A DNA stretch of 64,000 nucleotides, from contig NZ_CP085081.1 of assembly GCF_023243115.1 (NCBI RefSeq), positions 4,800,001-4,864,000 on the forward strand. The letters run 5' to 3'. Source of the stretch: Sediminicoccus sp. KRV36 (lineage in GTDB: Bacteria; Pseudomonadota; Alphaproteobacteria; Acetobacterales; Acetobacteraceae). Within the stretch, counting starts at the first letter, position 1, and each line of letters opens with the position of its first letter. The notes beneath the pieces were generated by a model that was not told the origin of the DNA, did no database searches, and saw nothing but the letters and a program-made list of their open reading frames with translations. Below, one piece after another: positions 51,584 through 60,992 of the stretch. The translations under genes and the position numbers were made by a program.

Positions 51584-51889
51584 GTGAGGGTGTCGCTCCG
51601 GCTTGACGTGGTGCTCGCCATCCTGGGCATGGCACTCGCCACCTACGCGTTGCGCGCCGGGGGCTATGCGCTGCTGCGCGCCTTCCGCCCGCCGCCTTTC
51701 GTGACCTCGATGCTGGGCCATATGCCTGGCTGCATCTTCGTCGCCTTCGTGACGCCGGCGCTGGTGACGGGCGGTTGGCCCAGCCTGCTGGCCGCCGCCT
51801 GCGTCACCGGCATCATGCTGGGCACGCGCAGCTATATCCTGGCGATCCTCGGCGGTGTCGCCGTCATCTGGCTGACACGGCTGGCATAG
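51584..51889 (+). CDS. AzlD-type branched-chain amino acid exporter subunit
   Basis: A 101-residue membrane protein with four hydrophobic segments. LAILGMALATYALRAGGYAL is the AzlD family start (TYxLRxxP-like), followed by MLGHMPGCIFVAFVTPALV and GTRSYILAILGGVAVIW. AzlD works with the larger AzlC to export branched-chain amino acids; AzlC is missing here. GTG at 51584 or 51590. Its last 26 bases overlap the end of the convergent channel gene. Confidence 0.82.
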   Translation: MRVSLRLDVVLAILGMALATYALRAGGYALLRAFRPPPFVTSMLGHMPGCIFVAFVTPALVTGGWPSLLAAACVTGIMLGTRSYILAILGGVAVIWLTRLA

Positions 51890-54335
51890 CGGGCGCCGCC
51901 TGCGGCTGGGCGGCAGCCTTCACGGCGGCAAAGAGCAGGATGCCGGCGGCGTCGCAATGCTGCTTCACGCGGCGGTTCAATTCGCGCCCTACGGCCCAGC
52001 GGCGGGCCGGCGGCGTCATGATCCGGGCCCGCAGGATCACCCCCGCATCGGTCATCTTATCCACGCCCAGCACTTCGAGCGGGGCGAGGAGTTGCGGCGC
52101 CCAGGCCTCATCCTCGCGCATGCTTTCGCCCACCTGGCGCAGCATCATCACCGCCTGGTCCGTATCGGCCGAATAATCGAGCGCCACATCCAGCACGGCA
52201 TAGCCGAAATCGCGCGTCTGGTTGGTCACCGTGGTCACGGCGCTGAAGGGCACGATGTGCACCGAGCCGTCCAGCGCGCGCAGCCTGATGGAGCGGATGG
52301 ATAATTGCTCCACCGTGCCCGACATGCCGCCCACCGTGATGGTATCCCCCACGGCCACGGCATCCTCGAACAGCAGGAAGATGCCGGTGATCACATCGCG
52401 CACCAGTGTCTGGCTGCCAAAGCCGACGGCCAGGCCCAGCACGCCGGCACCGGCCAGGAGCGGGGCCACATTGATGCCGATCTCGGTCAGCAGCGTCAGC
52501 CCGACGATCACCATGAGCAGGGCGCCGAGGGCGGTGCGCAGCATGGGCAGCAGCGTGCGCACCCGGGCCGAGCGCGCGGCCGAGCTATCCTTGGGCAGCC
52601 GCGCCAGATGGCGCTGGATGGCGGCATTCGCCCCCTCCCAGATCAGCAGCGCCACGATCACCGTGATCCCGAGGGACGTGACACCCGACAGCAACCGCCC
52701 ACCCCAGCGCCCGGTGCCGAACCAGGCCAGCGAGTTCAGCCCCCAGATCTCCAGCAGCAGCACAATGGCGATGGCGGTGATGATCATGGAGATCAGGGTG
52801 CGCAGCGCCGGCAGATAGCGATTGGCGCGCAATTCCAGCCCCGGGTAGCGGCCGGCGAGATCGGCGCTGACGCGGAACATCTGGGTGAGCAGCCGCCGCA
52901 TGCCCTCATCGAGCAGCTTGCCCGCCACCACGACGCCGAGCGTCGCGAGGGAGGCACTCGCCAGCCGCTCGAAGCCGCGCTCGATCTCCAGCGCCCAGAC
53001 CGTCCAGGCGGCCAGCAGCCACATGATGGCCACCACATGCCAGGCCTCGGCCAGGCGGCTGCGGGCGGCGCGCATGACCATGCGGCTGCGCGTGGGCGAA
53101 TCGCCCTCGGCCAGGTCCGGCGCATCGAGCAGGGCGGCGACGGCGCCGCGGTTCTGCAGCACGATCAGCGCCACCAGCAGCGAAAGCACCAGCAGGCCCA
53201 GCCGCCAGACGGATTCATAGGCCCCCTGCGGCAGGCCAAACAGCATCGCGATCTCGGCCAGGGCGTAGAAGGTGACGCCGGTGAAGGCGAGGCGGCGGAT
53301 CCACAGCGTCGCATAGGCGGCGGTCTCGTCATCGCAGGGGATCAGCCGCAACCGGGTCTGGCTCGGCGCGAAAATCAGCCGGCCCGCCGCCATCAGGGCG
53401 CGGGAGGCCATGTAGGCGAAGGTCACCGCCTCCATCATCAGCCGGTTGGAGGGCCAGATGGCAAAGCTCTCGATGAGGGAAAGCGCGGCCGCGCCAAAGG
53501 CGAGGATCGGCACGAGATCAAGCCCGAGATGCCCGAGCATGTAGGGCAGCCGCCGCACGCCCTGCATCCGGCCCTCGACGTTGCGGCTGCGGGTTTCCAG
53601 CCAGGCATGGGGGCGGCGCAGCAGCCAGCGCAGCAGCCGCTCGGTGGCGAGGCCCACGGCGAGCACCAGCCCAAGCTTCCAGCCCAGGGACCAGACCTGG
53701 GCCTGCAGACGATCATCCGTGAAAAGCCGGTGGAACCAGTCGCCGATCAGCCCGAGCTCGGCCGCGGCCGAGAGCGTCGCCCAGGCCTGGGCGACAAAGC
53801 CGCCGATGCGGCTGGCTATGCCCACGACGATTTCGGCCGGGGCGGAAATGACCTCCTCTGGCGTGGGGATGGCCGGGGCCGCCGCTTCCGGCGCGCCGGG
53901 CGTGGCCTCAAGGGCGCGGATCAGGGCGGCGCGCCGCGCATCATCGCGCAGGACTTCGAGGAGGATCGCCAGTTCGGCCGGCGCCGGGGTTATTGCGGCT
54001 GCGGCTGGCGCCGGGCTGGACGAGGCGGGGGCGGCCGCGCCGGGGGCGGGGGGCGCCGCTGGCGCAGGTGCCGGTTGGGCCGCGACGGGGGCAGGGCCGG
54101 CCTGGGTCCGGTTCGGTTGGACCGGGGTTGCATGTGCTGGGGCTGGCTGGGCGCGCGGTGCCAGGGCGCCCGGGCCAGGCAGGGCCGGCTGGCCCCCCGC
54201 CGGGACGCTCGGAGCCGGGACGCTGGGAGCCGGGACGCTGGGCCCCGGCTGATTGGGCGCCAGTTGGCCTGGCATCTGGGCCAGCGACATCGGCGCCAGG
54301 AACAGGAACAGCACAGGCAGGATGCGAAGGAACAT
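51864..54335 (-). CDS. Large MscS-family mechanosensitive channel
   Basis: An 823-residue membrane protein. A signal peptide (FLRILPVLFLFLAPMSLAQ) precedes a ~100-residue Pro/Ala-rich periplasmic region with a three-fold APSVP repeat. About 10-11 TM helices follow and then the MscS core: GAGVLGLAVGFGSQTLVRDV, ITGIFLLFEDAVAVGDTITV and a C-terminal cytoplasmic part (DGSVHIVPFSAVTTVTNQTR). The layout recalls the larger MscM/YbdG- and YbiO-like channels that open under membrane tension. Start at 54335 gives the signal. Confidence 0.9.
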   Translation of the reverse strand: MFLRILPVLFLFLAPMSLAQMPGQLAPNQPGPSVPAPSVPAPSVPAGGQPALPGPGALAPRAQPAPAHATPVQPNRTQAGPAPVAAQPAPAPAAPPAPGAAAPASSSPAPAAAAITPAPAELAILLEVLRDDARRAALIRALEATPGAPEAAAPAIPTPEEVISAPAEIVVGIASRIGGFVAQAWATLSAAAELGLIGDWFHRLFTDDRLQAQVWSLGWKLGLVLAVGLATERLLRWLLRRPHAWLETRSRNVEGRMQGVRRLPYMLGHLGLDLVPILAFGAAALSLIESFAIWPSNRLMMEAVTFAYMASRALMAAGRLIFAPSQTRLRLIPCDDETAAYATLWIRRLAFTGVTFYALAEIAMLFGLPQGAYESVWRLGLLVLSLLVALIVLQNRGAVAALLDAPDLAEGDSPTRSRMVMRAARSRLAEAWHVVAIMWLLAAWTVWALEIERGFERLASASLATLGVVVAGKLLDEGMRRLLTQMFRVSADLAGRYPGLELRANRYLPALRTLISMIITAIAIVLLLEIWGLNSLAWFGTGRWGGRLLSGVTSLGITVIVALLIWEGANAAIQRHLARLPKDSSAARSARVRTLLPMLRTALGALLMVIVGLTLLTEIGINVAPLLAGAGVLGLAVGFGSQTLVRDVITGIFLLFEDAVAVGDTITVGGMSGTVEQLSIRSIRLRALDGSVHIVPFSAVTTVTNQTRDFGYAVLDVALDYSADTDQAVMMLRQVGESMREDEAWAPQLLAPLEVLGVDKMTDAGVILRARIMTPPARRWAVGRELNRRVKQHCDAAGILLFAAVKAAAQPQAAPAMPAVSAR
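54199..54243 (-). repeat. Three tandem 15-bp units in the channel gene
   Basis: GCCGGGACGCTSGGA-type units begin at 54199, 54214 and 54229 and encode repeated APSVP on the minus strand. In-frame repeat number could vary between strains without breaking the gene. Confidence 0.8.
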
Positions 54336-54411
54336 GGCCTCTGCTTTCCGCGCGTGAACCGCCCAGGTCAAGTTGCCACTTCGCAGTGCAGCATGCACCA
54401 TGCGGTCATTC

Positions 54412-55617
54412 ATGCGCTCTTCCCCCTCCATCTGGCTGATCATGCTCGCACTTCTGGGCACTCATATGGCCGGGATGGGGGCCTTTCTGACCGTGCCGGT
54501 CCTGGCGCCCGCCATTGCCGCCGAAACCGGGCTCTCCGCCAGCCTGGCCGGCATCCATACGGCACTGGTCTATGCCGGGGCGCTGTTTTCCGGGCCCGTC
54601 ACGCAGGGGTTGCTGGCCCGGCATGGCGGGGTGCGGGTCTGCCAGGGCGCGCTGGTGGTGGTGGCGATGGGCATTGCGGTGGCGGCCATCGGCCATCCGC
54701 TGGCCCTGCTGGTCTCGGCCCTGCTGGCGGGGTTCGGGCATGGGCCGATCACGCCGGCCGGCAGCCATTTGCTGGCCCCGCGCACGCCGCCGCGCATCCG
54801 CAGCCTGGTCTTCGGCCTCAAGCAATGTGGCGTTCCGGCGGGGGCGATGCTGGTGGCGGCGCTGGCCCCCATCCTCGCCACGCAATATGGCTGGCGGGTC
54901 GGGGTGCTGGCCGTCGCGGGCTTTTCGTTGCTGCTGGCCCTCGCGCTGCAGCCCCTGCGCGCGTCGCTCGATACCGACCGCGCGGCACCCGGGGCAGCGC
55001 CCTTGCGCCCCTGGCAGGATGCGAAATCCAGCCTTTCCATCCTGCGCGATGATGCGCGCATCCGCACATTGACCTTCGCCGCCTCCAGCTACGGCATCGC
55101 GCAATTCTGCTTTGGCTCCTTCTTCGTGGTCTGGCAGGTGCAGGTGATGGGGGCCGGGCTGGAGCAGGCGGGCCTCATGCTGGCGCTGGCCCAGGGCAGC
55201 GGCGTGGCCGGGCGCATCGCCTGGGCCCTGATCGCCGACCGGATTGGCGCCCCGCCGGTGCTGCTGGCGCTCGGCATCGCCATTGGCGGCGCCTGCGGCT
55301 TGCTGGCCCTGGCCGGGCCGGGCTGGCCGGCGTTGATCCTTGCGGTGGTGGCGGTGGTGATGGGGGCTTCGGCCGTCGGCTGGAACGGCGTGCTGCTGAG
55401 CGAGGTGGCCCGGGTTGCGCCGGCTGGCCGCGTGGGGGCAGCGACGGCCGCCCTGGGCTTCGTTTTCGCCGGGGTGATGATCATCGCACCCACGCTGTTC
55501 TCGGCCCTGGTGCTCAGCACCGGCGGGTTCTCCCTGGGCTTCGCCCTGTGCGGGGCGGCCGGGCTGGCGGGGGCGGCTTCCCTCGCCAGGTTGCGCTTCA
55601 CGGCATCGCGCCCATGA
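54412..55617 (+). CDS. MFS transporter
   Basis: About 401 residues with 12 hydrophobic segments, a major facilitator of the CynX/drug-exporter kind. The first helix is IWLIMLALLGTHMAGMGAFL, the loop 2-3 motif is QGLLARHGGVRVCQ, and GHGPITPAGSHLLAPRTPPR, then SLVFGLKQCGVPAGAML, lie in TM4-5. The substrate is unknown. ATG at 54412 or 54400. Divergent from the channel gene with ~76 bases between starts. The HIG1-type gene follows 7 bases after the stop. Confidence 0.9.
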   Translation: MRSSPSIWLIMLALLGTHMAGMGAFLTVPVLAPAIAAETGLSASLAGIHTALVYAGALFSGPVTQGLLARHGGVRVCQGALVVVAMGIAVAAIGHPLALLVSALLAGFGHGPITPAGSHLLAPRTPPRIRSLVFGLKQCGVPAGAMLVAALAPILATQYGWRVGVLAVAGFSLLLALALQPLRASLDTDRAAPGAAPLRPWQDAKSSLSILRDDARIRTLTFAASSYGIAQFCFGSFFVVWQVQVMGAGLEQAGLMLALAQGSGVAGRIAWALIADRIGAPPVLLALGIAIGGACGLLALAGPGWPALILAVVAVVMGASAVGWNGVLLSEVARVAPAGRVGAATAALGFVFAGVMIIAPTLFSALVLSTGGFSLGFALCGAAGLAGAASLARLRFTASRP

Positions 55618-55624
55618 TGGAGGG

Positions 55625-55813
55625 ATGCAGACCTTCCTCACCATCCTCGTCGCCATCGCCATGCTGGCGACACTCGGCGTCCTGTTCGCCGGGCTGATCG
55701 GCATGGCGCGCGGCGTGAGCGGCGCCACCTCGCAAAAGCTGATGCGCTATCGCGTTCTGCTGCAAGGTGCGGCGCTGGTGCTGTTCGCGCTGCTGATGCT
55801 CAGCCTGAAATAG
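55625..55813 (+). CDS. HIG1-domain (twin transmembrane) protein
   Basis: A 62-residue protein with two TM helices (about 4-26 and 45-61) joined by a loop with SQKLMRYRVLLQGAALVLFA, the signature of HIG1/HIG_1_N proteins. Relatives associate with cytochrome oxidase or respiratory supercomplexes. GGAGGG lies 4 bases before the ATG. It lies 7 bases after the MFS gene. Confidence 0.88.
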   Translation: MQTFLTILVAIAMLATLGVLFAGLIGMARGVSGATSQKLMRYRVLLQGAALVLFALLMLSLK

Positions 55814-55977
55814 ACGGCCGGATCACGTCCAGACCATCGCCCAGGCCATCGCCCAGGCGATCGGATGTGATGTCGAGTGACCGGCCGATTCACGTCCCGG
55901 CAAAGGCCGGGCCGATCGGATGTGACTTCGCACAAACGGCCGATTCACGCCCCGGCAAGCGCCGGGGCGATCGGACT
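55814..55977. repeat. Three diverged tandem hairpin repeats between convergent genes
   Basis: The unit CGGCCG(A/G)TTCACG, then CCCGGCAA.GCCGGG, then CGATCGGA, occurs clearly at 55881-55920 and 55936-55975, and a degenerate copy at 55814-55866 keeps CGGCCGGATCACGTC and GGCGATCGGATGTGA. Each of the two clear units holds a strong stem (CCCGGC/GCCGGG). The period is about 55-65 bases. They fill the whole gap between the HIG1-type gene and maeB and probably stop transcription from both sides. Confidence 0.7.
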
Positions 55978-58272
55978 CTATCGCCCAATCGCCTGATAAG
56001 CCGCCAGTGCCGCCATATCGAGCAGCTGGTTCACGCCCGCCCCGGTGGGGACGATCTGCGCCGGGCGTGACAGCCCCATCAGCACGGGGCCGATGGTCGT
56101 CGCACTCGTCAGATGCGGCACCGCCTTGGTGAGGATATGCGCGGCATGCAGCCCGGGCATCACCAGCACATTGGCCGGCCCGGTCAGGCGGCAGAAGGGA
56201 TAGAGATTGGCGCGCAAGTTGGAATCCAGCGCCACTTCGGCGCTCATCTCCCCATCATACTCGAAATCCACCCCCTGCTGGTCCAACAGCTTCACCGCAT
56301 CCCGCAGGCTGCCCGGAATGCTGCCCTTGGGGTCGCCAAAGGTGGAGAAAGAGAGGAAGGCCACGCGCGGGGTCAGCCCCAGCCGCCGCGCCGTCGCGGC
56401 ACTGCGGATGGCGATAGCGGCGAGGGTCGCGGCATCCGGCCGCTCATGGATCGCGGTATCGGCCACCAGCACCGTGCCGGAGCGGCGGGCAATCATCATG
56501 GTCAGGCCGAACAGCACGCCCTCCGCGTCGAGTGCCATGCGGACCCCTTCGAGGGCCACGGAATAGCTGCGCGTCTCGCCCGTCAGCAGCGCATCGGCAT
56601 CACCGAGGGCGACCATGCAGGCGGCGAAGACGTTGCGGTCATTGTTCACGAGGCGCAGGCAATCCCGATACAGGAAGCCATCGCGCTGCTTGCGGGCATA
56701 GAGCCACTCCGCATAGCGCTGGTTCTGCGAGGAGACGCGGGCATTGTGGACCTCGATCCCATCGGGCAGCCGCACACCGAGCGAGGCGACGGTCGCATTG
56801 ATGCGCTCCTCACGCCCCACCAGCACGGGCGTGCCGTAGCCGGCATTGCGGAAGGCGATGGCGGCGCGGATCACGCTTTCATCCTCGCCCTCGGCAAAGA
56901 CGACGCGGCGCGGGTTTTCGCGCACGCGCTCATGGATCGCCTCCAGCGCATTCGCCGCCGAATCCAGGCGATTGGTGAGTTCGCGGGCATAGCGTTGCGC
57001 ATCCAGCAGCGGCTTGCGCGCCACACCCGAGCGCACGGCGGCCTCGGCCACGGCCACCGGCACGCGGCTGATGAGGCGCGGGTCGAAGGCATTGGGGATG
57101 ATGTATTCCGGGCCGAAGACCAGCCGCTTGCCCGCACCCGAGCGCGCCACCTCCTCCGGCACCGCCTCACGCGCCAGCTCCGCCAGGGAGCGGGCGGCAG
57201 CGACCTTCATCGCGTCATTGATGGTGCTGGCCCGCACATCGAGCGCGCCGCGGAAGATGAAGGGGAAGCCCAGCACGTTGTTCACCTGGTTCGGGTAATC
57301 CGAACGCCCGGTGGCGATGATGCAATCGGGCCGCGCGGCGCGGGCTTCCTCGGGCGTTATCTCGGGGTCGGGGTTGGCCATCGCGAAGATGATGGGCTTG
57401 TCGGCCATGGCGCGGATCATGTCCTGCGTGAGGGCCCCCTTCACGCTCAGGCCGAAGAACACGTCGGCCCCCTCCAGCGCCTGGGTCAGCGTGCGGGCCG
57501 TGGTCTCGACGGCATGCGCCGATTTCCACTGGTTCATGCCCTCGGTCCGGCCGCGATACAGCACGCCCTTGGTGTCGCACATGGTGATGTTCTCGGGCCG
57601 CATGCCCATGGCGCGCAGCAATTCGGCGCAGGCGATGGAGGCGGCACCCGCGCCGTTGATCACGAGCCTGGTAGTGGCGAGGTCCCGGCCCGTCAGATAG
57701 GCCGCGTTGATCAGCCCGGCGGCGGCGACGATGGCGGTGCCGTGCTGGTCGTCATGGAAGACCGGGATGTCCATCAATTCCCGCAGGCGCTGCTCGATGA
57801 CGAAGCATTCCGGGGCCTTGATGTCCTCCAGGTTGATGCCGCCGAAGCTCGGGCCCAGGAACTTCACGCAATTCACGAATTCATCGGCATCCTCGGTGTT
57901 GAGGCACAGGTCGATGCCATCCACATCGGCGAAGCGCTTGAACAGCGCCACCTTGCCCTCCATCACCGGCTTGGAGGCGAGTGCGCCCAGATTACCCAGG
58001 CCCAGCACGGCCGTGCCATTGCTGATCACGGCCACGAAATTGCCCTTGCTGGTGTAGTCATAGGCCAGCGCCGGGTCACGATGGATGTGCAGGCAGGGCT
58101 CGGCCACGCCGGGCGAATAAGCGAGGCTGAGATCACGCGCGGTGACCAGCGGCTTGGTCAGGCGGATTTCCAGCTTGCCGGGGCGGCCCTCGGCATGCAT
58201 GGCCAGGGCCTCTTCGCCGGTCACCCGCGCGGTGCGCGTATCGGCCACTGCGTCTTGGCGCTGGTCACTCAT
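55978..58272 (-). CDS. maeB: NADP-dependent malic enzyme with phosphotransacetylase-like domain
   Basis: A 764-residue MaeB, converting malate to pyruvate and CO2 with NADPH. Malic domain: LSLAYSPGVAEPCLHI, DDQHGTAIVAAAGLINAAYL and NAD(P) loop INGAGAASIACAELL (about 190-204), PDCIIATGRSDYPNQVNNVL. From about 440 the C-terminal part resembles phosphate acetyltransferase (VVFAEGEDESVIRAAIAFRN, GLTMMIARRSGTVLVADTAI), inactive but used for allosteric control by acetyl-CoA in known relatives. Normal length. Confidence 0.96.
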   Translation of the reverse strand: MSDQRQDAVADTRTARVTGEEALAMHAEGRPGKLEIRLTKPLVTARDLSLAYSPGVAEPCLHIHRDPALAYDYTSKGNFVAVISNGTAVLGLGNLGALASKPVMEGKVALFKRFADVDGIDLCLNTEDADEFVNCVKFLGPSFGGINLEDIKAPECFVIEQRLRELMDIPVFHDDQHGTAIVAAAGLINAAYLTGRDLATTRLVINGAGAASIACAELLRAMGMRPENITMCDTKGVLYRGRTEGMNQWKSAHAVETTARTLTQALEGADVFFGLSVKGALTQDMIRAMADKPIIFAMANPDPEITPEEARAARPDCIIATGRSDYPNQVNNVLGFPFIFRGALDVRASTINDAMKVAAARSLAELAREAVPEEVARSGAGKRLVFGPEYIIPNAFDPRLISRVPVAVAEAAVRSGVARKPLLDAQRYARELTNRLDSAANALEAIHERVRENPRRVVFAEGEDESVIRAAIAFRNAGYGTPVLVGREERINATVASLGVRLPDGIEVHNARVSSQNQRYAEWLYARKQRDGFLYRDCLRLVNNDRNVFAACMVALGDADALLTGETRSYSVALEGVRMALDAEGVLFGLTMMIARRSGTVLVADTAIHERPDAATLAAIAIRSAATARRLGLTPRVAFLSFSTFGDPKGSIPGSLRDAVKLLDQQGVDFEYDGEMSAEVALDSNLRANLYPFCRLTGPANVLVMPGLHAAHILTKAVPHLTSATTIGPVLMGLSRPAQIVPTGAGVNQLLDMAALAAYQAIGR

Positions 58273-58393
58273 GATCTTGGCGTCCCCATCCCTGGCATGA
58301 GGCTCCCTTCTAGCCCCCGCCGCGCGTTCCGCAAAAGCGGGGCATTTCGAGATGGGCCTTCGCGGCGGCCGGAGGCTCGGCTATGGCGGTGGG

Positions 58394-60982
58394 GTGTCCC
58401 AGCCCCCAGCCCCGGCCCGCTCATCCGAAGGTGCGACGCCCGCCATGGCGCAATGGTTCGCGGCGAAAGCCACGGCCGGGGCGGCGCTCGTCTTCTTCCG
58501 CATGGGCGATTTCTACGAGCTCTTTCACGAGGATGCGGAAGCCGCGAGCGAGGCGCTGGGCATCGCCCTCACCCATCGCGGCGAACACCAGGGCCGGCCG
58601 ATTCCCATGTGCGGCGTGCCGGTGCACAGCCATGAGGCCTATCTGGCGCGGCTGATCCGCCGCGGCTTTCGCGTCGCCATCTGCGAACAGACCGAAACCC
58701 CCGAGCAAGCCAAGGCACGCCGCGCCACCACGCTGAATCGCGAGATCATCCGCGTCGTCACCCCCGGCACCGCGACGGAGGAGGCGCTGCTGGACGCCGC
58801 CCGCCCGGCCTGGCTGCTGGCGCTGGTCCAGGGCGGGGCGGCCTGGCTCGATGTGACGACCGGGCTGTTCCACACGCAACAGGGCGCGGAACCGGCCGCC
58901 CTGATCGCCCGCCTCGCCCCCGCGGAAATCCTGGCCGAGGAAGCGCTCGGCATCGAGGGCGCCATTCCCGCCATCCCGCCGCGCGATGCGGCCGGGCGGC
59001 TGGCCACGGCGCTGGGCGCGGCCTCGTTGGAGGGGTTCGGCCAGTTCAGCCCGGCCGAGATCGCCGCCGCGGCCATGGCGGTGGAGTATGTGCGGGCGGT
59101 GAATAACGGGGCCTTGCCGCGTCTTGCCCCGCCCGTGGCGGAAGGGGCCCGCGGCGTGTTGCTGCTGGATGCCGCGACGCGGCGCAGCCTCGATATCTTG
59201 GATGGCCCGCGCGGCGCCTCACTGCTGGCCGCGGTGGACCGCACGCTGACCGGGGCCGGGGCGCGCGAATTGGCCGCGCGGCTTGCCTCCCCGCTGGATG
59301 ACCTGGCGGCGATCCGCGCGCGGCTCGACGCGGTCGCTGCCCTGCGCGAGGACAAGCCCCGCCGCGCCCGGCTGCGCACGGCGCTGAAGGGCGCGCCCGA
59401 CATGGCCCGCGCCCTCGCCCGGATCAGCCTGGAGCGGTTTTTCCCGCGTGACCTCGGCGCCATCCGTGACGGGTTGCAGCGCGCGGCGGCACTGGCCGAG
59501 GCGCTGCAGGGCGCCCAGCCTGCGCTGCTCTCGGGCGCCGTGGCCGCCCTCGGCGCCGCCCCCGAAACTGGCGCTGAACTGGCCCGCGCGCTGGCCGCCG
59601 AGCTGCCCGCCCGGCTGGAGGATGGCGGGGTGGCGGCCCCCGGCTATGACGGCGAGCTCGATGCGCTGCGCCGCCTGCGGGATGATGCGCGCGGCGCCAT
59701 CGCGGCCATGCAAACCGACCTGGCCCAGGCCTGGGGCGTCGCCGCGCTGAAAATCCGGCACCACCAGCAACTGGGCTATCTGGCGGAAGTCCCTTCGGCG
59801 GCCGGCGAGAAATTGCTGCGCGAAGCACCGGCCCGCGCCACGGGTGACCTCGCGCCCATTCACCGCCAGAGCATGGCGAACGCGCATCGCTTCACCTGCG
59901 CCGCCCTGGCCGCCCTCGACCGCCGCCTCTCGGAAGCGGGCGAGCAGGCCGCGAAGCGCGAGCGCCTGGTCATCGCGCATCTGCGCCGGCTGATCCTGGC
60001 CGATGCGGAGCCCATCGCCGCCGCCGCGCGCGAGATGGCCGCGCTCGACGTGCTGGCTGCCAGCGCCGAGCTGGCCACCGAAGGCGCCTGGTGCCGGCCC
60101 GACCTCACCGAGCGGCCCGATTTCGCCATCGAGGCGGGGCGGCATCCGGTGGTGGAAGCCGCCCTGCGCCGCGCCCGCGGCCCGCAATTCGTGCCGAATG
60201 ATTGCGACCTTTCGCCCGGCCGGCGGCTCTGCCTGCTGACGGGGCCGAACATGGCCGGCAAATCCACCTGGCTCCGGCAAAATGCGCTGATGGTGATCCT
60301 GGCCCAGGCCGGGATGTTCCTGCCCGCCACCGCCGCGCGTGTGGGGCTGGTGGACCGGCTGTTCAGCCGCGTGGGTGCGGCCGATGATCTGGCCGGCGGG
60401 CGCTCCACCTTCATGGTGGAGATGACCGAGACCGCCGCCATTCTCAACCAGGCCGGGCCGCGCAGCTTGGTCGTGCTGGACGAGGTGGGGCGCGGCACCG
60501 CCACCTGGGACGGGCTGGCCATCGCCACGGCCGTGCTGGAAGCGCTGCATGACCGTATCCGCTGCCGCACGCTGTTCGCCACGCATTTCCATGAATTGAC
60601 GGCGCTTTCGGAGAAACTTCCCGAGCTGCGCCTCGCCGCCATGCAGGTGCGCGAATGGCGCGGCGAGGTGATCTTCCAGCACGCCGTGGCCCCGGGTGCG
60701 GCCGAGAAAAGCTGGGGCGTGCATGTCGCCAAGCTGGCGGGCGTGCCGGCGCCGGTCCTGAAACGAGCGGCCTCCGTCCTCGCTTCCCTGGAGGCGCGGG
60801 CGGCGGCCGGGGCTGATCCGCTGGCGGCTGAAATGCCGCTCTTTGCCCGCCCGCCCGTCCAGCCGGCGCATCCGGCCCTGGCCGCGCTGGCAACGCTGGA
60901 CCTGGATACCCTGTCCCCGCGCGAGGCGCAGGAAGCGCTTTACAACCTCAAGGCTCTCGCGGACGGCAAGGAAGCTCTGTAG
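58394..60982 (+). CDS. mutS: DNA mismatch repair protein MutS
   Basis: An 862-residue MutS that finds mismatches and starts repair with MutL. The mismatch wedge motif is FFRMGDFYELFHEDA (Phe-x-Glu), domain I. ATPase: LLTGPNMAGKSTWLRQ (about 615), STFMVEMTETAAILN, VLDEVGRGTATWDGLAIA and a HFHEL switch. The start is GTG at 58394 (VSQPPAP) or ATG at 58352 or 58445; the conserved SEGATPAMAQWF favours the first. GlnD starts 10 bases on. Confidence 0.96.
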   Translation: MSQPPAPARSSEGATPAMAQWFAAKATAGAALVFFRMGDFYELFHEDAEAASEALGIALTHRGEHQGRPIPMCGVPVHSHEAYLARLIRRGFRVAICEQTETPEQAKARRATTLNREIIRVVTPGTATEEALLDAARPAWLLALVQGGAAWLDVTTGLFHTQQGAEPAALIARLAPAEILAEEALGIEGAIPAIPPRDAAGRLATALGAASLEGFGQFSPAEIAAAAMAVEYVRAVNNGALPRLAPPVAEGARGVLLLDAATRRSLDILDGPRGASLLAAVDRTLTGAGARELAARLASPLDDLAAIRARLDAVAALREDKPRRARLRTALKGAPDMARALARISLERFFPRDLGAIRDGLQRAAALAEALQGAQPALLSGAVAALGAAPETGAELARALAAELPARLEDGGVAAPGYDGELDALRRLRDDARGAIAAMQTDLAQAWGVAALKIRHHQQLGYLAEVPSAAGEKLLREAPARATGDLAPIHRQSMANAHRFTCAALAALDRRLSEAGEQAAKRERLVIAHLRRLILADAEPIAAAAREMAALDVLAASAELATEGAWCRPDLTERPDFAIEAGRHPVVEAALRRARGPQFVPNDCDLSPGRRLCLLTGPNMAGKSTWLRQNALMVILAQAGMFLPATAARVGLVDRLFSRVGAADDLAGGRSTFMVEMTETAAILNQAGPRSLVVLDEVGRGTATWDGLAIATAVLEALHDRIRCRTLFATHFHELTALSEKLPELRLAAMQVREWRGEVIFQHAVAPGAAEKSWGVHVAKLAGVPAPVLKRAASVLASLEARAAAGADPLAAEMPLFARPPVQPAHPALAALATLDLDTLSPREAQEALYNLKALADGKEAL

Positions 60983-60992
60983 TGTGACTGTC

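Noticed and set aside
52305..55052. 915-codon open frame opposite the MscS-type gene
   Set aside because: Composition (His, Gln, Arg, Gly runs) is typical of a frame opposite a GC-rich gene, and the minus-strand protein has clear MscS motifs.
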